A program made the translations under genes and the position numbers. Below, in pieces: positions 1-7,261 of a stretch of DNA of 64,000 nt (position 1 is its first letter; each line of letters opens with the position of its first letter). A model generated the notes under the pieces. The model saw nothing but the letters and a program-made list of their open reading frames with translations, had not been told where the DNA came from and did no database searches. The stretch is from the NCBI GenBank assembly GCA_023389035.1, contig JAEWFC010000023.1, positions 248,001-312,000 of the forward strand, in the 5' to 3' direction. This DNA comes from Acidobacteriota bacterium. GTDB taxonomy: Bacteria; Acidobacteriota; Blastocatellia; Pyrinomonadales; Pyrinomonadaceae.

Positions 1-1755
1 ATCACCCGAAGGAGTGATCTGCACGGGGCTGAAAGTGTAGCCCTTTGACAGAACCGTGATCGTGTACTGAATGTTTGCGGGCAATCCTTCAAAGCTGTAG
101 TAACCGAAGTTGTTCGTACGCGTCGTCCACGTAGTGCTGCCGTCGGTGATCGAGACGATCGAGTTCGGCAAGACGGAAATTCCGCCATTGCTGACAAAGC
201 CGCTCACCGAAACATTCGCCGCCGCACCCGGAACCGTGATCTGATAGTTCACGCTCGCACTGTTCGTACCCGCGTTGACCTCGCTGATCGTGATCGTGAA
301 CTGATACACGCCCGGAGTCGTCGGTGTTCCCGTTAACGAAAGGGCGGCCTGCGGCGCTGCTCCTTTTTTATCCGGCATTGCAGTATCCGCGTTAATGGTA
401 ATTCCCGGCGGAAGCTGGCCGGCGGTCACGTTGTAAGTGAATCCCGCGCTTTCAGGCGTGAGGAGCACGTCGTACGGCACGCCAAGCGGTGCATCCGGCA
501 GGACCGCGACGTATGTGGTCGAATCTTCGAACGATCCGATGTCGACTGATGCTCCGAAAGGCCGCGCAGCTCCACGCTGGTCGGTCGTTACGGCTGCTTC
601 CGGGTTATTCGTCGGGCATGAAAGATCGACCACGCAGTTTTGTCCCGCATTGCGTGCCGGCGAGCTGCTCAAAAGAGCGAACGTGTGGCCAAGCCCGCCG
701 TGATTGCCGATCGGCGTCAGCTGCGGATCTGTGTTCAGGATGTCCGATCCGATCCAGCCCGTGCTCGTGCCGACCACGCCGATGATATTCGTGCCTTCCG
801 AAGTAAGTCCACCTGTCGAATTCGAAACGTCCGGTGAACCGCCGCCGCCCGTGTTACCGGCGATGATCGAGTTGCGGACAAAAGCGTTCACGTTCGTCGT
901 TCCACGATGAAGCCCGCCGGCCTGGTCGAGGGCAGTGTTTCCGACTATAGTCGAATTGGTCAGAATGAAAAGTGAACCGTTCGTCTGGATAGCGCCGCCG
1001 CCACCGTCCGCCGCTGTATTGTTAAAGAAAGTGCTGTTCGTGATGCGAACTTGGCCATTTGCCTGCAACGCTCCTGCTCCGATGCTCGCTCCGGAGCTGT
1101 TACCGGTGAAGGTTGAATCCCGGATGGTCAGAAAGCTGGTCGAGAAGTTCTGTCCCACGCCGCCGGAACCTGTGGCCGTGTTATTCCGGAATACGCAGTT
1201 GATGTAGGTCGCAGTCGCAGGAACTGATGGAGAGGCCGCCGCCGCATTGTTGAAAGCGCCGCCATTTGCTCCGGCGTTCCCCTCAAAAATGCAATCAGAG
1301 ACGACTATCGTGCCGCCGACGTTATACAAAGCCCCACCGCGTCCGGTATTAATAGCTCCGACGCCGTTACCGCGAGTGAAGCGCAAGCCGGAGATGTTCG
1401 CAACCACGTCCCTGTTGACCGTCATTATCCTGCTCGCGAGATTGCCGTCGAGCGTCAAAAGATGTGCTCCCGGGCCGTTGATCGTCAATGACCCGTTCGC
1501 CGAGATCGTCATCTCACCGCTCGTAAGAGTTATAGTGCTTGCGGAACCGAATGAGCCGGAAGCGAATTCGATGACATCGTCGCCTGCAGCATTGTTTGCC
1601 GCAAAGATCGCCTCGCGAAGCGAGCAGTCAGCATCGCAAACGCCATCGTTCGTATCGGCGGTCTTTGTAACTGTGAAGGTAGCCGCGTTCGCACCGAGCG
1701 CGAGCGCAGCAGTAAAGGCAGCTGCTGTCAGCGTGTTTAAGATGATCTTCTTCAT
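1..1755 (-). CDS. CSLREA-domain beta-helix surface protein, partial at the left edge
   Basis: This is an exported protein whose 3' end lies beyond the left edge; 585 codons are visible. The ATG at 1755 follows a strong AGGAGGA Shine-Dalgarno. Residues 1-24 form a signal peptide (MKKIILN, then an Ala-rich core ending GANA). The CSLREAI motif near residue 45 marks the CSLREA domain. Next come Asn/Gly-rich right-handed beta-helix repeats (NSTFFNNTAADGG, NSTIVGNTALDQAGG, NSIIAGNT) resembling choice-of-anchor Q proteins, then a putative Ig-like domain (LPPGITI, SLTGTPTTPGVYQF). The last visible part is a carboxypeptidase-regulatory-like module with TRTNNFGYYSFEGLP. Such proteins are usually cell-surface or secreted. 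The binding partner is unknown. Confidence 0.85.
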   Translation of the reverse strand, partial: MKKIILNTLTAAAFTAALALGANAATFTVTKTADTNDGVCDADCSLREAIFAANNAAGDDVIEFASGSFGSASTITLTSGEMTISANGSLTINGPGAHLLTLDGNLASRIMTVNRDVVANISGLRFTRGNGVGAINTGRGGALYNVGGTIVVSDCIFEGNAGANGGAFNNAAAASPSVPATATYINCVFRNNTATGSGGVGQNFSTSFLTIRDSTFTGNSSGASIGAGALQANGQVRITNSTFFNNTAADGGGGAIQTNGSLFILTNSTIVGNTALDQAGGLHRGTTNVNAFVRNSIIAGNTGGGGSPDVSNSTGGLTSEGTNIIGVVGTSTGWIGSDILNTDPQLTPIGNHGGLGHTFALLSSSPARNAGQNCVVDLSCPTNNPEAAVTTDQRGAARPFGASVDIGSFEDSTTYVAVLPDAPLGVPYDVLLTPESAGFTYNVTAGQLPPGITINADTAMPDKKGAAPQAALSLTGTPTTPGVYQFTITISEVNAGTNSASVNYQITVPGAAANVSVSGFVSNGGISVLPNSIVSITDGSTTWTTRTNNFGYYSFEGLPANIQYTITVLSKGYTFSPVQITPSGD

Positions 1756-1870
1756 TTTCCTCCTAGTGCATCACCGGATGGGACGGTGAGTTAAAATCAG
1801 CCCGAAGGGGCCGGATCTAAGTCCACGAATGGACGAGTTTGTAAGAAAGATTGAGACTGTTGAGGCGAGC

Positions 1871-1900
1871 AGTATAAACCGAAAGCAGTAGAATTGTGAA
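1871..1900 (-). promoter_or_regulatory. Probable sigma-70-type promoter of the CSLREA gene
   Basis: Read on the minus strand, TTCACA and TATACT are separated by 18 nt, each one base from consensus. The inferred transcription start near 1864 leaves a leader of about 110 nt. That leader holds two small hairpins: GTCCA-TTCG-TGGAC (1821-1834, a UUCG tetraloop) and GCCC-CTTC-GGGC (about 1799-1810). Confidence 0.5.
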
Positions 1901-1928
1901 GCTTTTTGCGATCAGGGCGAGGAACGGG

Positions 1929-2960
1929 CTAATTGAGCAGTGCTCCGGGAATATTCAGCGAGAGCGAATAGACCGTGTCGTTCGTGGCGACGATCATATC
2001 TCCCGCACGATTAAAACACAGCCCGACGACGCCGTTCCCAGCAACGAGGTGCTCTGCCGTTTCGCTGCCCGGAGCAATTCGAAAAATACCCCGACGGCCG
2101 CCGTAGCACGCCGCGACGTAGAGATTAGAATCCCGATCGAACGCGATGCCCTGAGGTCTTCCTAAACCCCGAAAGTACGGTTCGACGCCGCCGTCGGCAT
2201 CGATTGCGACCACACCTTCGAAACTCGCTAGCCCGGGTGCGGTTACAAAAAGCCTTCCATCCGGCGAAAACGCAATGTGATATGCCGCGACCGAAGGATC
2301 AAGCTTCGCGAACGCATCCGGGGTTCCATCGGCAAGGATCCGGTAGACGGTGCCAGAGCGGTCACCGACAAACATCACGCCGTCAGAATTGAACGCCAGG
2401 CCGGTAGCGATCCCAAGCCCTTTGGCAAACGGAACTGCTTCTTCACCCCGATCGATGCGATAGACGATGCCTTCCGCTCGGTTGGTCACATAGAGCGAAT
2501 TGTCAGGGCCGAACGCTAGCCCGGTCGGGTTCAGGACCTGAACAGGAAGCTCATCAAGATAGCCGTCAACCTCGAGCCGGTAGAGCGTGTTAGGAAGCTG
2601 CTGTCCGCGAGATCCCGAGCGCGTGATGACGATGGATCCGTCTTTAGGATCCACCGCCGGATTCGCGACAATGTGCATATTCTCAGCCAAAGTCCTGGCA
2701 ATCCGGAGCGGTAACGAGTTCGAAAGATCATCACCCGACGCTAATTGAACCCGTGCTTCGTTCTGGGCGAGCAGACCTGTCGGAACCTCGGCCAATATCC
2801 TTTTCCTCGAAGCCGCGATCTCACGACACTTCACATCGTCGATAAAACAACCCGAAACCGTTGAGTAATCGCGTGAAAAGCCGTCAACGCGGACCTCGAT
2901 CTCCGCTCCGGGAAGCGCGTTAGGTGGATTGACCGCGATTATCTTGCCTGCACTGCTCAT
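1929..2960 (-). CDS. IPT/TIG plus NHL-type beta-propeller protein
   Basis: The protein has 343 residues. Residues 1-80 look like an IPT/TIG Ig-like domain (IIAVNPPNALPGAEIEVRVDGF). The rest carries repeated blade motifs of the SMP-30/NHL type: PTGLAFGPDNSLYVTNRAEG, ATGLAFNSDGVMFVGDRSG, HIAFSPDGRLFVTAP and PQGIAFDRDSNLYVAA. No signal peptide or transmembrane segment is evident at this start. A cytoplasmic location or a different export route is therefore possible. No enzyme residues could be assigned, and the substrate is unknown. The gene stands alone between the CSLREA gene and the divergent pilT. Confidence 0.8.
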   Translation of the reverse strand: MSSAGKIIAVNPPNALPGAEIEVRVDGFSRDYSTVSGCFIDDVKCREIAASRKRILAEVPTGLLAQNEARVQLASGDDLSNSLPLRIARTLAENMHIVANPAVDPKDGSIVITRSGSRGQQLPNTLYRLEVDGYLDELPVQVLNPTGLAFGPDNSLYVTNRAEGIVYRIDRGEEAVPFAKGLGIATGLAFNSDGVMFVGDRSGTVYRILADGTPDAFAKLDPSVAAYHIAFSPDGRLFVTAPGLASFEGVVAIDADGGVEPYFRGLGRPQGIAFDRDSNLYVAACYGGRRGIFRIAPGSETAEHLVAGNGVVGLCFNRAGDMIVATNDTVYSLSLNIPGALLN

Positions 2961-3135
2961 CTAAAAAGATTGATGATACGTCTTGGTTGAGCCGCTGTCG
3001 AATCATGCGGTCGGCCGTAAAAACTTGTTGACGTCAGACAACCTAAGAGATAAACTTTGTTTGACGGTGTTTACCATCGAAGTTCCTGTCCCTTGATCAC
3101 CTGCCGTCGCCACCTTCTGATTTGCCTTTCCCGAT

Positions 3136-4290
3136 ATGCTGACAAGAATTGATGATCTTTTGCGCATGGCTATGAGTTTCGGCGCGTCCGATCTCCATCT
3201 CCGTGCTGGTTCGACGCCCGTTATTCGGGTTAACGGCGAATTACGACCGCTTTCCGGCGTCAACAAACTATCGCAGGAAGAGACGCTAGAGATGGCGTTC
3301 TCAATGATGTCAAACCGTCAAAAGCAGCATTTTAAGGAAGTGTTCGAGGTCGATATTGGTTATGGCGTGTCCGGACTGGGCCGCTTTCGAGTGAATATTT
3401 TTCAGCAGCGCAATTCGATCGGCATCGTCGCACGCGTGATCGCGGACAAAGTCAAAAACTTTGCCGAGCTCGGCCTGCCGCCGATCCTAAACAAAGTAGC
3501 GGAGGAGCTTCGAGGGCTGATCCTGGTGACTGGAACGACCGGCTCTGGTAAATCAACGACGCTTTCAGCAATAGTTGACCATATCAACGAGACGCGGAAT
3601 TCTCACATCGTAACGATCGAAGACCCGATCGAATTTCTTCACAAGGATAAAGAATCGTTCATCACGCAGCGCGAGGTCGATGTGGACACGCGGTCGTTCG
3701 CTGAAGCACTTCGAGGCTCGCTGCGACAGGACCCCGACGTGATACTCGTCGGCGAAATGCGTGATCTTGAAACGATCGAAACTGCATTGGTTGCGGCGGA
3801 GACCGGGCATTTGGTGCTTTCGACGCTGCATACTCTCGACGCCCAGGAGACATTGACCCGAATTATCTCGGCATTTCCGCCGTTTCAGCAGAAGTCGATC
3901 AGGATACAGCTTGCAGGACTGCTAAAGGCCGTCGTGTCGCAGCGGTTGATGAAGTCAACTGCAGGTAATTCACGGGTTCCCGCGGTCGAGGTCCTGATCT
4001 CGACGCCTTTGATTAGAGACTACATCCTGCACGAGGACAAAACCTCGTCGATCCGCGACGCGATCGCGGCAGGAACGTCCCAATATGGAATGCAGACGTT
4101 CGATCAATCGTTGTTCTACCTGTATTCCTCGGGTCTCGTCTCACTCGAAGAGGCACTCCGAGGATCGACGAATCCGGACGAATTCCGTCTGAGGCTCGCC
4201 GGAATTCAAAACACTACGGCAATGGCCAAGGAAGAGATGGAAAAGATCAGCGGGGTCGGGAACATCAGCAGTTTGTTGACCCGCATCTGA
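3136..4290 (+). CDS. pilT: Type IV pilus retraction ATPase PilT
   Basis: This 384-residue secretion-type ATPase powers pilus retraction in twitching motility as a hexamer at the inner membrane. The N-terminal domain carries the PilT opening SFGASDLHLRAGSTPVIRVNG. Walker A is GTTGSGKST at about 133-141. The Asp box is around TIEDPIEFLH. Walker B is DVILVGEMRD at about 201-210, and the His box is GHLVLSTLHT at about 224-233. Length and motif order match PilT rather than the longer PilB. The C-terminus is slightly extended (ISGVGNISSLLTRI). No other pilus gene lies in the window. A terminator follows. Confidence 0.96.
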   Translation: MLTRIDDLLRMAMSFGASDLHLRAGSTPVIRVNGELRPLSGVNKLSQEETLEMAFSMMSNRQKQHFKEVFEVDIGYGVSGLGRFRVNIFQQRNSIGIVARVIADKVKNFAELGLPPILNKVAEELRGLILVTGTTGSGKSTTLSAIVDHINETRNSHIVTIEDPIEFLHKDKESFITQREVDVDTRSFAEALRGSLRQDPDVILVGEMRDLETIETALVAAETGHLVLSTLHTLDAQETLTRIISAFPPFQQKSIRIQLAGLLKAVVSQRLMKSTAGNSRVPAVEVLISTPLIRDYILHEDKTSSIRDAIAAGTSQYGMQTFDQSLFYLYSSGLVSLEEALRGSTNPDEFRLRLAGIQNTTAMAKEEMEKISGVGNISSLLTRI

Positions 4291-4313
4291 ACCGGAGTAC
4301 TATGCTAGGAAAG

Positions 4314-4345
4314 CAGTCGACGGTATCTCGTCGGCTGTTTTGCTT
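4314..4345 (+). terminator. Rho-independent terminator after pilT
   Basis: A 9-bp stem (CAGTCGACG, 4314-4322, with CGTCGGCTG, 4329-4337, one G-U pair) has a 6-nt loop and is followed by TTTTGCTTTTG. Confidence 0.7.
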
Positions 4346-4680
4346 TTGTTTAGCAAAAACATCGTCGGACGGTCGTCTAGTACCAATTGCATGGCTACTC
4401 TAACGCCGGCAAGGCCTCGCAATCGACGGCGAAGTCTTGACATAAAAGCACTTCGACGTGTAGATTTTAGTTTTATCCGGTCAAGTGAAAAGGACAGCAA
4501 GTATAACGTACGTAATGATTTTCTGGCGATCCGCTATGGTCTAGGCCTTAAAGTCACGCGTCAATCCGTTATTGCCCGCTTGATCGACCGCCGCATTAGG
4601 TTCCCATGAGCCCGCGGCCGCACGCCGGATAGCCGATTTTAGAAGCAAATATCAAACCAAGGAAGCAAGCGTAGATTTAA
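4346..4680 (+). promoter_or_regulatory. rpsA upstream region with promoter at 4437-4466
   Basis: The 390 bp between pilT and rpsA contain no convincing gene. After the pilT terminator, TTGACA (4437-4442) and TAGATT (4461-4466) are separated by 18 nt and form a good sigma-70-like promoter. This leaves a leader of roughly 205 nt before rpsA. A long leader is common for ribosomal protein genes, but no known autoregulatory structure could be assigned by eye. Confidence 0.5.
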
Positions 4681-6867
4681 ATGACAACAGAGGTTAATAA
4701 CGAGCCCGAAGAAACGAAAACCGGCGAGACTTCGGCTCCCAAACAAGTATTCAAGAAGGACGTTGCCGCACAGACTCCGGTTCAGGCAGCGAATCAGGCA
4801 ATGGATGACCCGAATATGTCGGGTGAGATCGATTTCGGCGCGATCCTCGAGCGATTCGAGCAGGAACAGACCGTGTTTCATGCAGGCGAACTCGTTGAGG
4901 GCAAGGTCGTTGGCGTTTCGGATCATGGAGCTTTGGTCGATTTCGGCTATAAAAGCGAAGGCGTGATCCCGGCCGAGGAATTTGGCGGCGACATCGAATC
5001 GGCCGTCAGCGTCGGCGACACCATCGAGGTCATCATCAAGAGCATCCATTCGGGCGACGCTCCGCCAATGCTCTCACGCGTTGACGCAGTCGGCCGCAAG
5101 GTCTGGAACGATATTGAAGAGGCGTATAAGAACGACCAGCCTTTGGTCGGCAAGATCGTCGACAAGACCAAGGGCGGTTTGAAGGTAGATCTCAACGGCG
5201 TTGAGGCGTTCCTGCCCGGCTCTCAGATCGACTCGCGGCCGATCCGCAGCCTTGATTCCTACATCGGCGAAGATATTGAAGCTAAGGTCATTAAGTTCAG
5301 CCGGCGCCGTAACAACATCGTGCTTTCCCGCAAGGTGATCACCGATGTTGCGATCAACGAGGAAAAATCAAAGACGCTGTCGTCCATCGACATCGGTCAC
5401 GTCGTCGAAGGCACCATCAAGAACCTCACCGAATACGGTGCATTCGTTGACATCGGCGGTATCGACGGCCTCCTCCACGTTACAGATATGTCGTGGGGTC
5501 GTATCGGCAATCCCGCGGATGCATTCAAGGTTGGCGAGCACCTTCAGGTCAAGGTACTAAAGCTTGACCGCGAAAAAGAAAAGATCTCGCTTGGCTACAA
5601 ACAGTTGCTTCCGGACCCTTGGTCGACCGTTATCGAGGTATATCCGGTGAATTCACGGATCAAGGGTAAGGTCTCATCCGTAACTGAATACGGTATCTTC
5701 GTTGAACTCGAGCCGGGCGTCGAAGGCCTGGTACACGTTTCTGAGATCTCCTGGTCGAAGCGTTCGGCAAGTCCGAAACGCCAGTTCCATAAGGGTGACG
5801 AGGTTGAAGTTCAGGTCCTCGGCGTCGATACGCAGGAAAAGCGTATCAGCCTCGGAATGAAGCAGCTGCAGGATAATCCTTGGGATACTATCGAGCTGCG
5901 ATACCCTGTCGGCACCAAGATCCGCGGAAAGGTTCGGAATCTTACTGATTTCGGGGCTTTCGTTGAGATCGAAGACGGTATCGATGGACTCGTTCACGTT
6001 TCAGATATCACCTGGGCAAAGAAACTCAAGCATCCGAAGGAACTCCTGAAGAAAGATCAGGAAGTCGAAGCGATCGTGACCCACATCGATGCTGGCGGAC
6101 AACGCTTGTCACTGTCGATGAAGGACCTCACGCCGAGTGCATGGGAAGGCTTTGTTGCAACCCATCGCCCGGGCGACACCGTTCGCGGCAAGGTCTCGCG
6201 GTTTACGACGTTTGGAGTGTTTGTCGAGCTTGGCGAAGGCTTGGAAGGGCTTTGCCACATATCGGAACTCTCGGAAGAGCGTGTTGAACGCCCTGAAGAT
6301 GTTGTTCAGCTTGGGCAAGAACTCGACTTCAAGATCCTCCGAATTGAGAATGAGGACCAGAAGATCGGCCTTTCATACCGAGCTGTAGGCAAAGACGATG
6401 AGCCGATAATCGACACCCGACAGTTCTCTTCAACCGCGAAAAGCGGAATGGCTTCGCTGGGCGAGCTTGCAAATCTGATGGGTGGCGGCGAAGAAGCAGA
6501 AGCTGCTCCCGAGATGACGAAGGAAGAACGCGAGGAAGCGAAACGTCTGAAGAAGGAACAGGCTCGTAAAGAATACGAAGAAGCGGCAGCTAAGGCTGCT
6601 GCTGACGCGGAAGCCGAAGCAGAGAAGACTGCCGACCTCGAAAGTGTCGGCAGTGAACTGGCTGACGAAGTTTCGGGCGATGCCGGTGGTGAAGCCGTTG
6701 TTGAAGAGGTTCCTGAAACTACACCGGCCGCGGATGAGACCGCTTCAACCGAAGCTTCTGCCGATGCGGCCGCTGACGATACGGCAGCCGTAGAGCCCGA
6801 GCCGATCGCTGCCGAGGATCAGACCGGTTCGGAACCTGCTGAGGAATCTGAAAAGACCTCGGCGTAG
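4681..6867 (+). CDS. rpsA: 30S ribosomal protein S1 with long acidic C-terminal tail
   Basis: This 728-residue protein brings mRNA to the 30S subunit. Six S1 OB-fold repeats can be followed, starting at GELVEGKVVGV, LVGKIVDKTKGG, GHVVEGTIKNLTEYGAFV, NSRIKGKVSSVTEYGIFV, GTKIRGKVRNLTDFGAFV and GDTVRGKVSRFTTFGVFV. Repeats three to six carry the typical GLxHxS/T segment. After the last repeat (about residue 590) comes a tail of about 135 residues. It is first Lys/Glu-rich (MTKEEREEAKRLKKEQARKEY) and then Ala/Glu/Asp-rich, and it makes the protein about 170 residues longer than the E. coli homologue. AAGGAAG about 15 nt upstream may serve as a weak Shine-Dalgarno. The HU gene follows after 47 nt. 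Confidence 0.96.
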   Translation: MTTEVNNEPEETKTGETSAPKQVFKKDVAAQTPVQAANQAMDDPNMSGEIDFGAILERFEQEQTVFHAGELVEGKVVGVSDHGALVDFGYKSEGVIPAEEFGGDIESAVSVGDTIEVIIKSIHSGDAPPMLSRVDAVGRKVWNDIEEAYKNDQPLVGKIVDKTKGGLKVDLNGVEAFLPGSQIDSRPIRSLDSYIGEDIEAKVIKFSRRRNNIVLSRKVITDVAINEEKSKTLSSIDIGHVVEGTIKNLTEYGAFVDIGGIDGLLHVTDMSWGRIGNPADAFKVGEHLQVKVLKLDREKEKISLGYKQLLPDPWSTVIEVYPVNSRIKGKVSSVTEYGIFVELEPGVEGLVHVSEISWSKRSASPKRQFHKGDEVEVQVLGVDTQEKRISLGMKQLQDNPWDTIELRYPVGTKIRGKVRNLTDFGAFVEIEDGIDGLVHVSDITWAKKLKHPKELLKKDQEVEAIVTHIDAGGQRLSLSMKDLTPSAWEGFVATHRPGDTVRGKVSRFTTFGVFVELGEGLEGLCHISELSEERVERPEDVVQLGQELDFKILRIENEDQKIGLSYRAVGKDDEPIIDTRQFSSTAKSGMASLGELANLMGGGEEAEAAPEMTKEEREEAKRLKKEQARKEYEEAAAKAAADAEAEAEKTADLESVGSELADEVSGDAGGEAVVEEVPETTPAADETASTEASADAAADDTAAVEPEPIAAEDQTGSEPAEESEKTSA

Positions 6868-6914
6868 CCTATCGGTCCATTTCGGCCCTGTTTTGCTGAG
6901 AGGATAATAAGATC

Positions 6915-7199
6915 ATGACCAAAGCTGACCTCGTTGAAAAAGTCGCTCTCGAAGCCGACCTGACGAAAAAAGACGCCGAGCAGTTAGTAGAAGTGGTTTT
7001 TGACAGCATTATCGAAACGCTGAATAGCGGCGAAAAGATCGAACTTCGCGGCTTTGGAAGCTTTCGGGTCCGCGAACGCAACTCCCGTAAAGGCCGTAAC
7101 CCAAAAACGGGCGAGGCGGTCGATATCCCGGCAAAACGGGTTGCTTATTTCAAGCCCGGGAAAGAGCTCAAGGAGCTTATTAACGAGAACGGAAGTTGA
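6915..7199 (+). CDS. HU/IHF-family DNA-binding protein
   Basis: This is a 94-residue histone-like protein that forms dimers and bends DNA. The family signature is clear: GEKIELRGFGSFRVRERNSRKGRNPKTG, with the RNPxTG tip of the beta arm whose proline intercalates into DNA. The dimerisation helices precede it (MTKADLVEKVALEADLTKKDAEQLVEVVFDSI). AAKRVAYFKPGKELKELIN closes the fold. AGAGGATAAT upstream supplies the ribosome binding site. Position directly after rpsA resembles the rpsA-ihfB order of other bacteria, but the sequence alone does not settle HU versus IHF. Confidence 0.95.
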   Translation: MTKADLVEKVALEADLTKKDAEQLVEVVFDSIIETLNSGEKIELRGFGSFRVRERNSRKGRNPKTGEAVDIPAKRVAYFKPGKELKELINENGS

Positions 7200-7223
7200 T
7201 CTACGCTAATGCTGATATGACTG

Positions 7224-7250
7224 AAAAGCCGCCTCTTGGGGCGGCTTTTT
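7224..7250. terminator. Bidirectional terminator between the HU gene and the 7TM-HD gene
   Basis: A 10-bp perfect stem (AAAAGCCGCC, 7224-7233, with GGCGGCTTTT, 7240-7249) has a 6-nt loop. It has a T-run on the plus strand and A/T-rich flanks on both sides. It lies between convergent genes, with the leftward gene ending at 7262. Confidence 0.85.
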
Positions 7251-7261
7251 CGTGCGGAGCG

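Noticed and set aside
4340..4609. Possible 89-residue gene between pilT and rpsA
   Set aside because: It covers the likely rpsA promoter, lacks a ribosome binding site and has an improbable Arg/Ser-rich composition.
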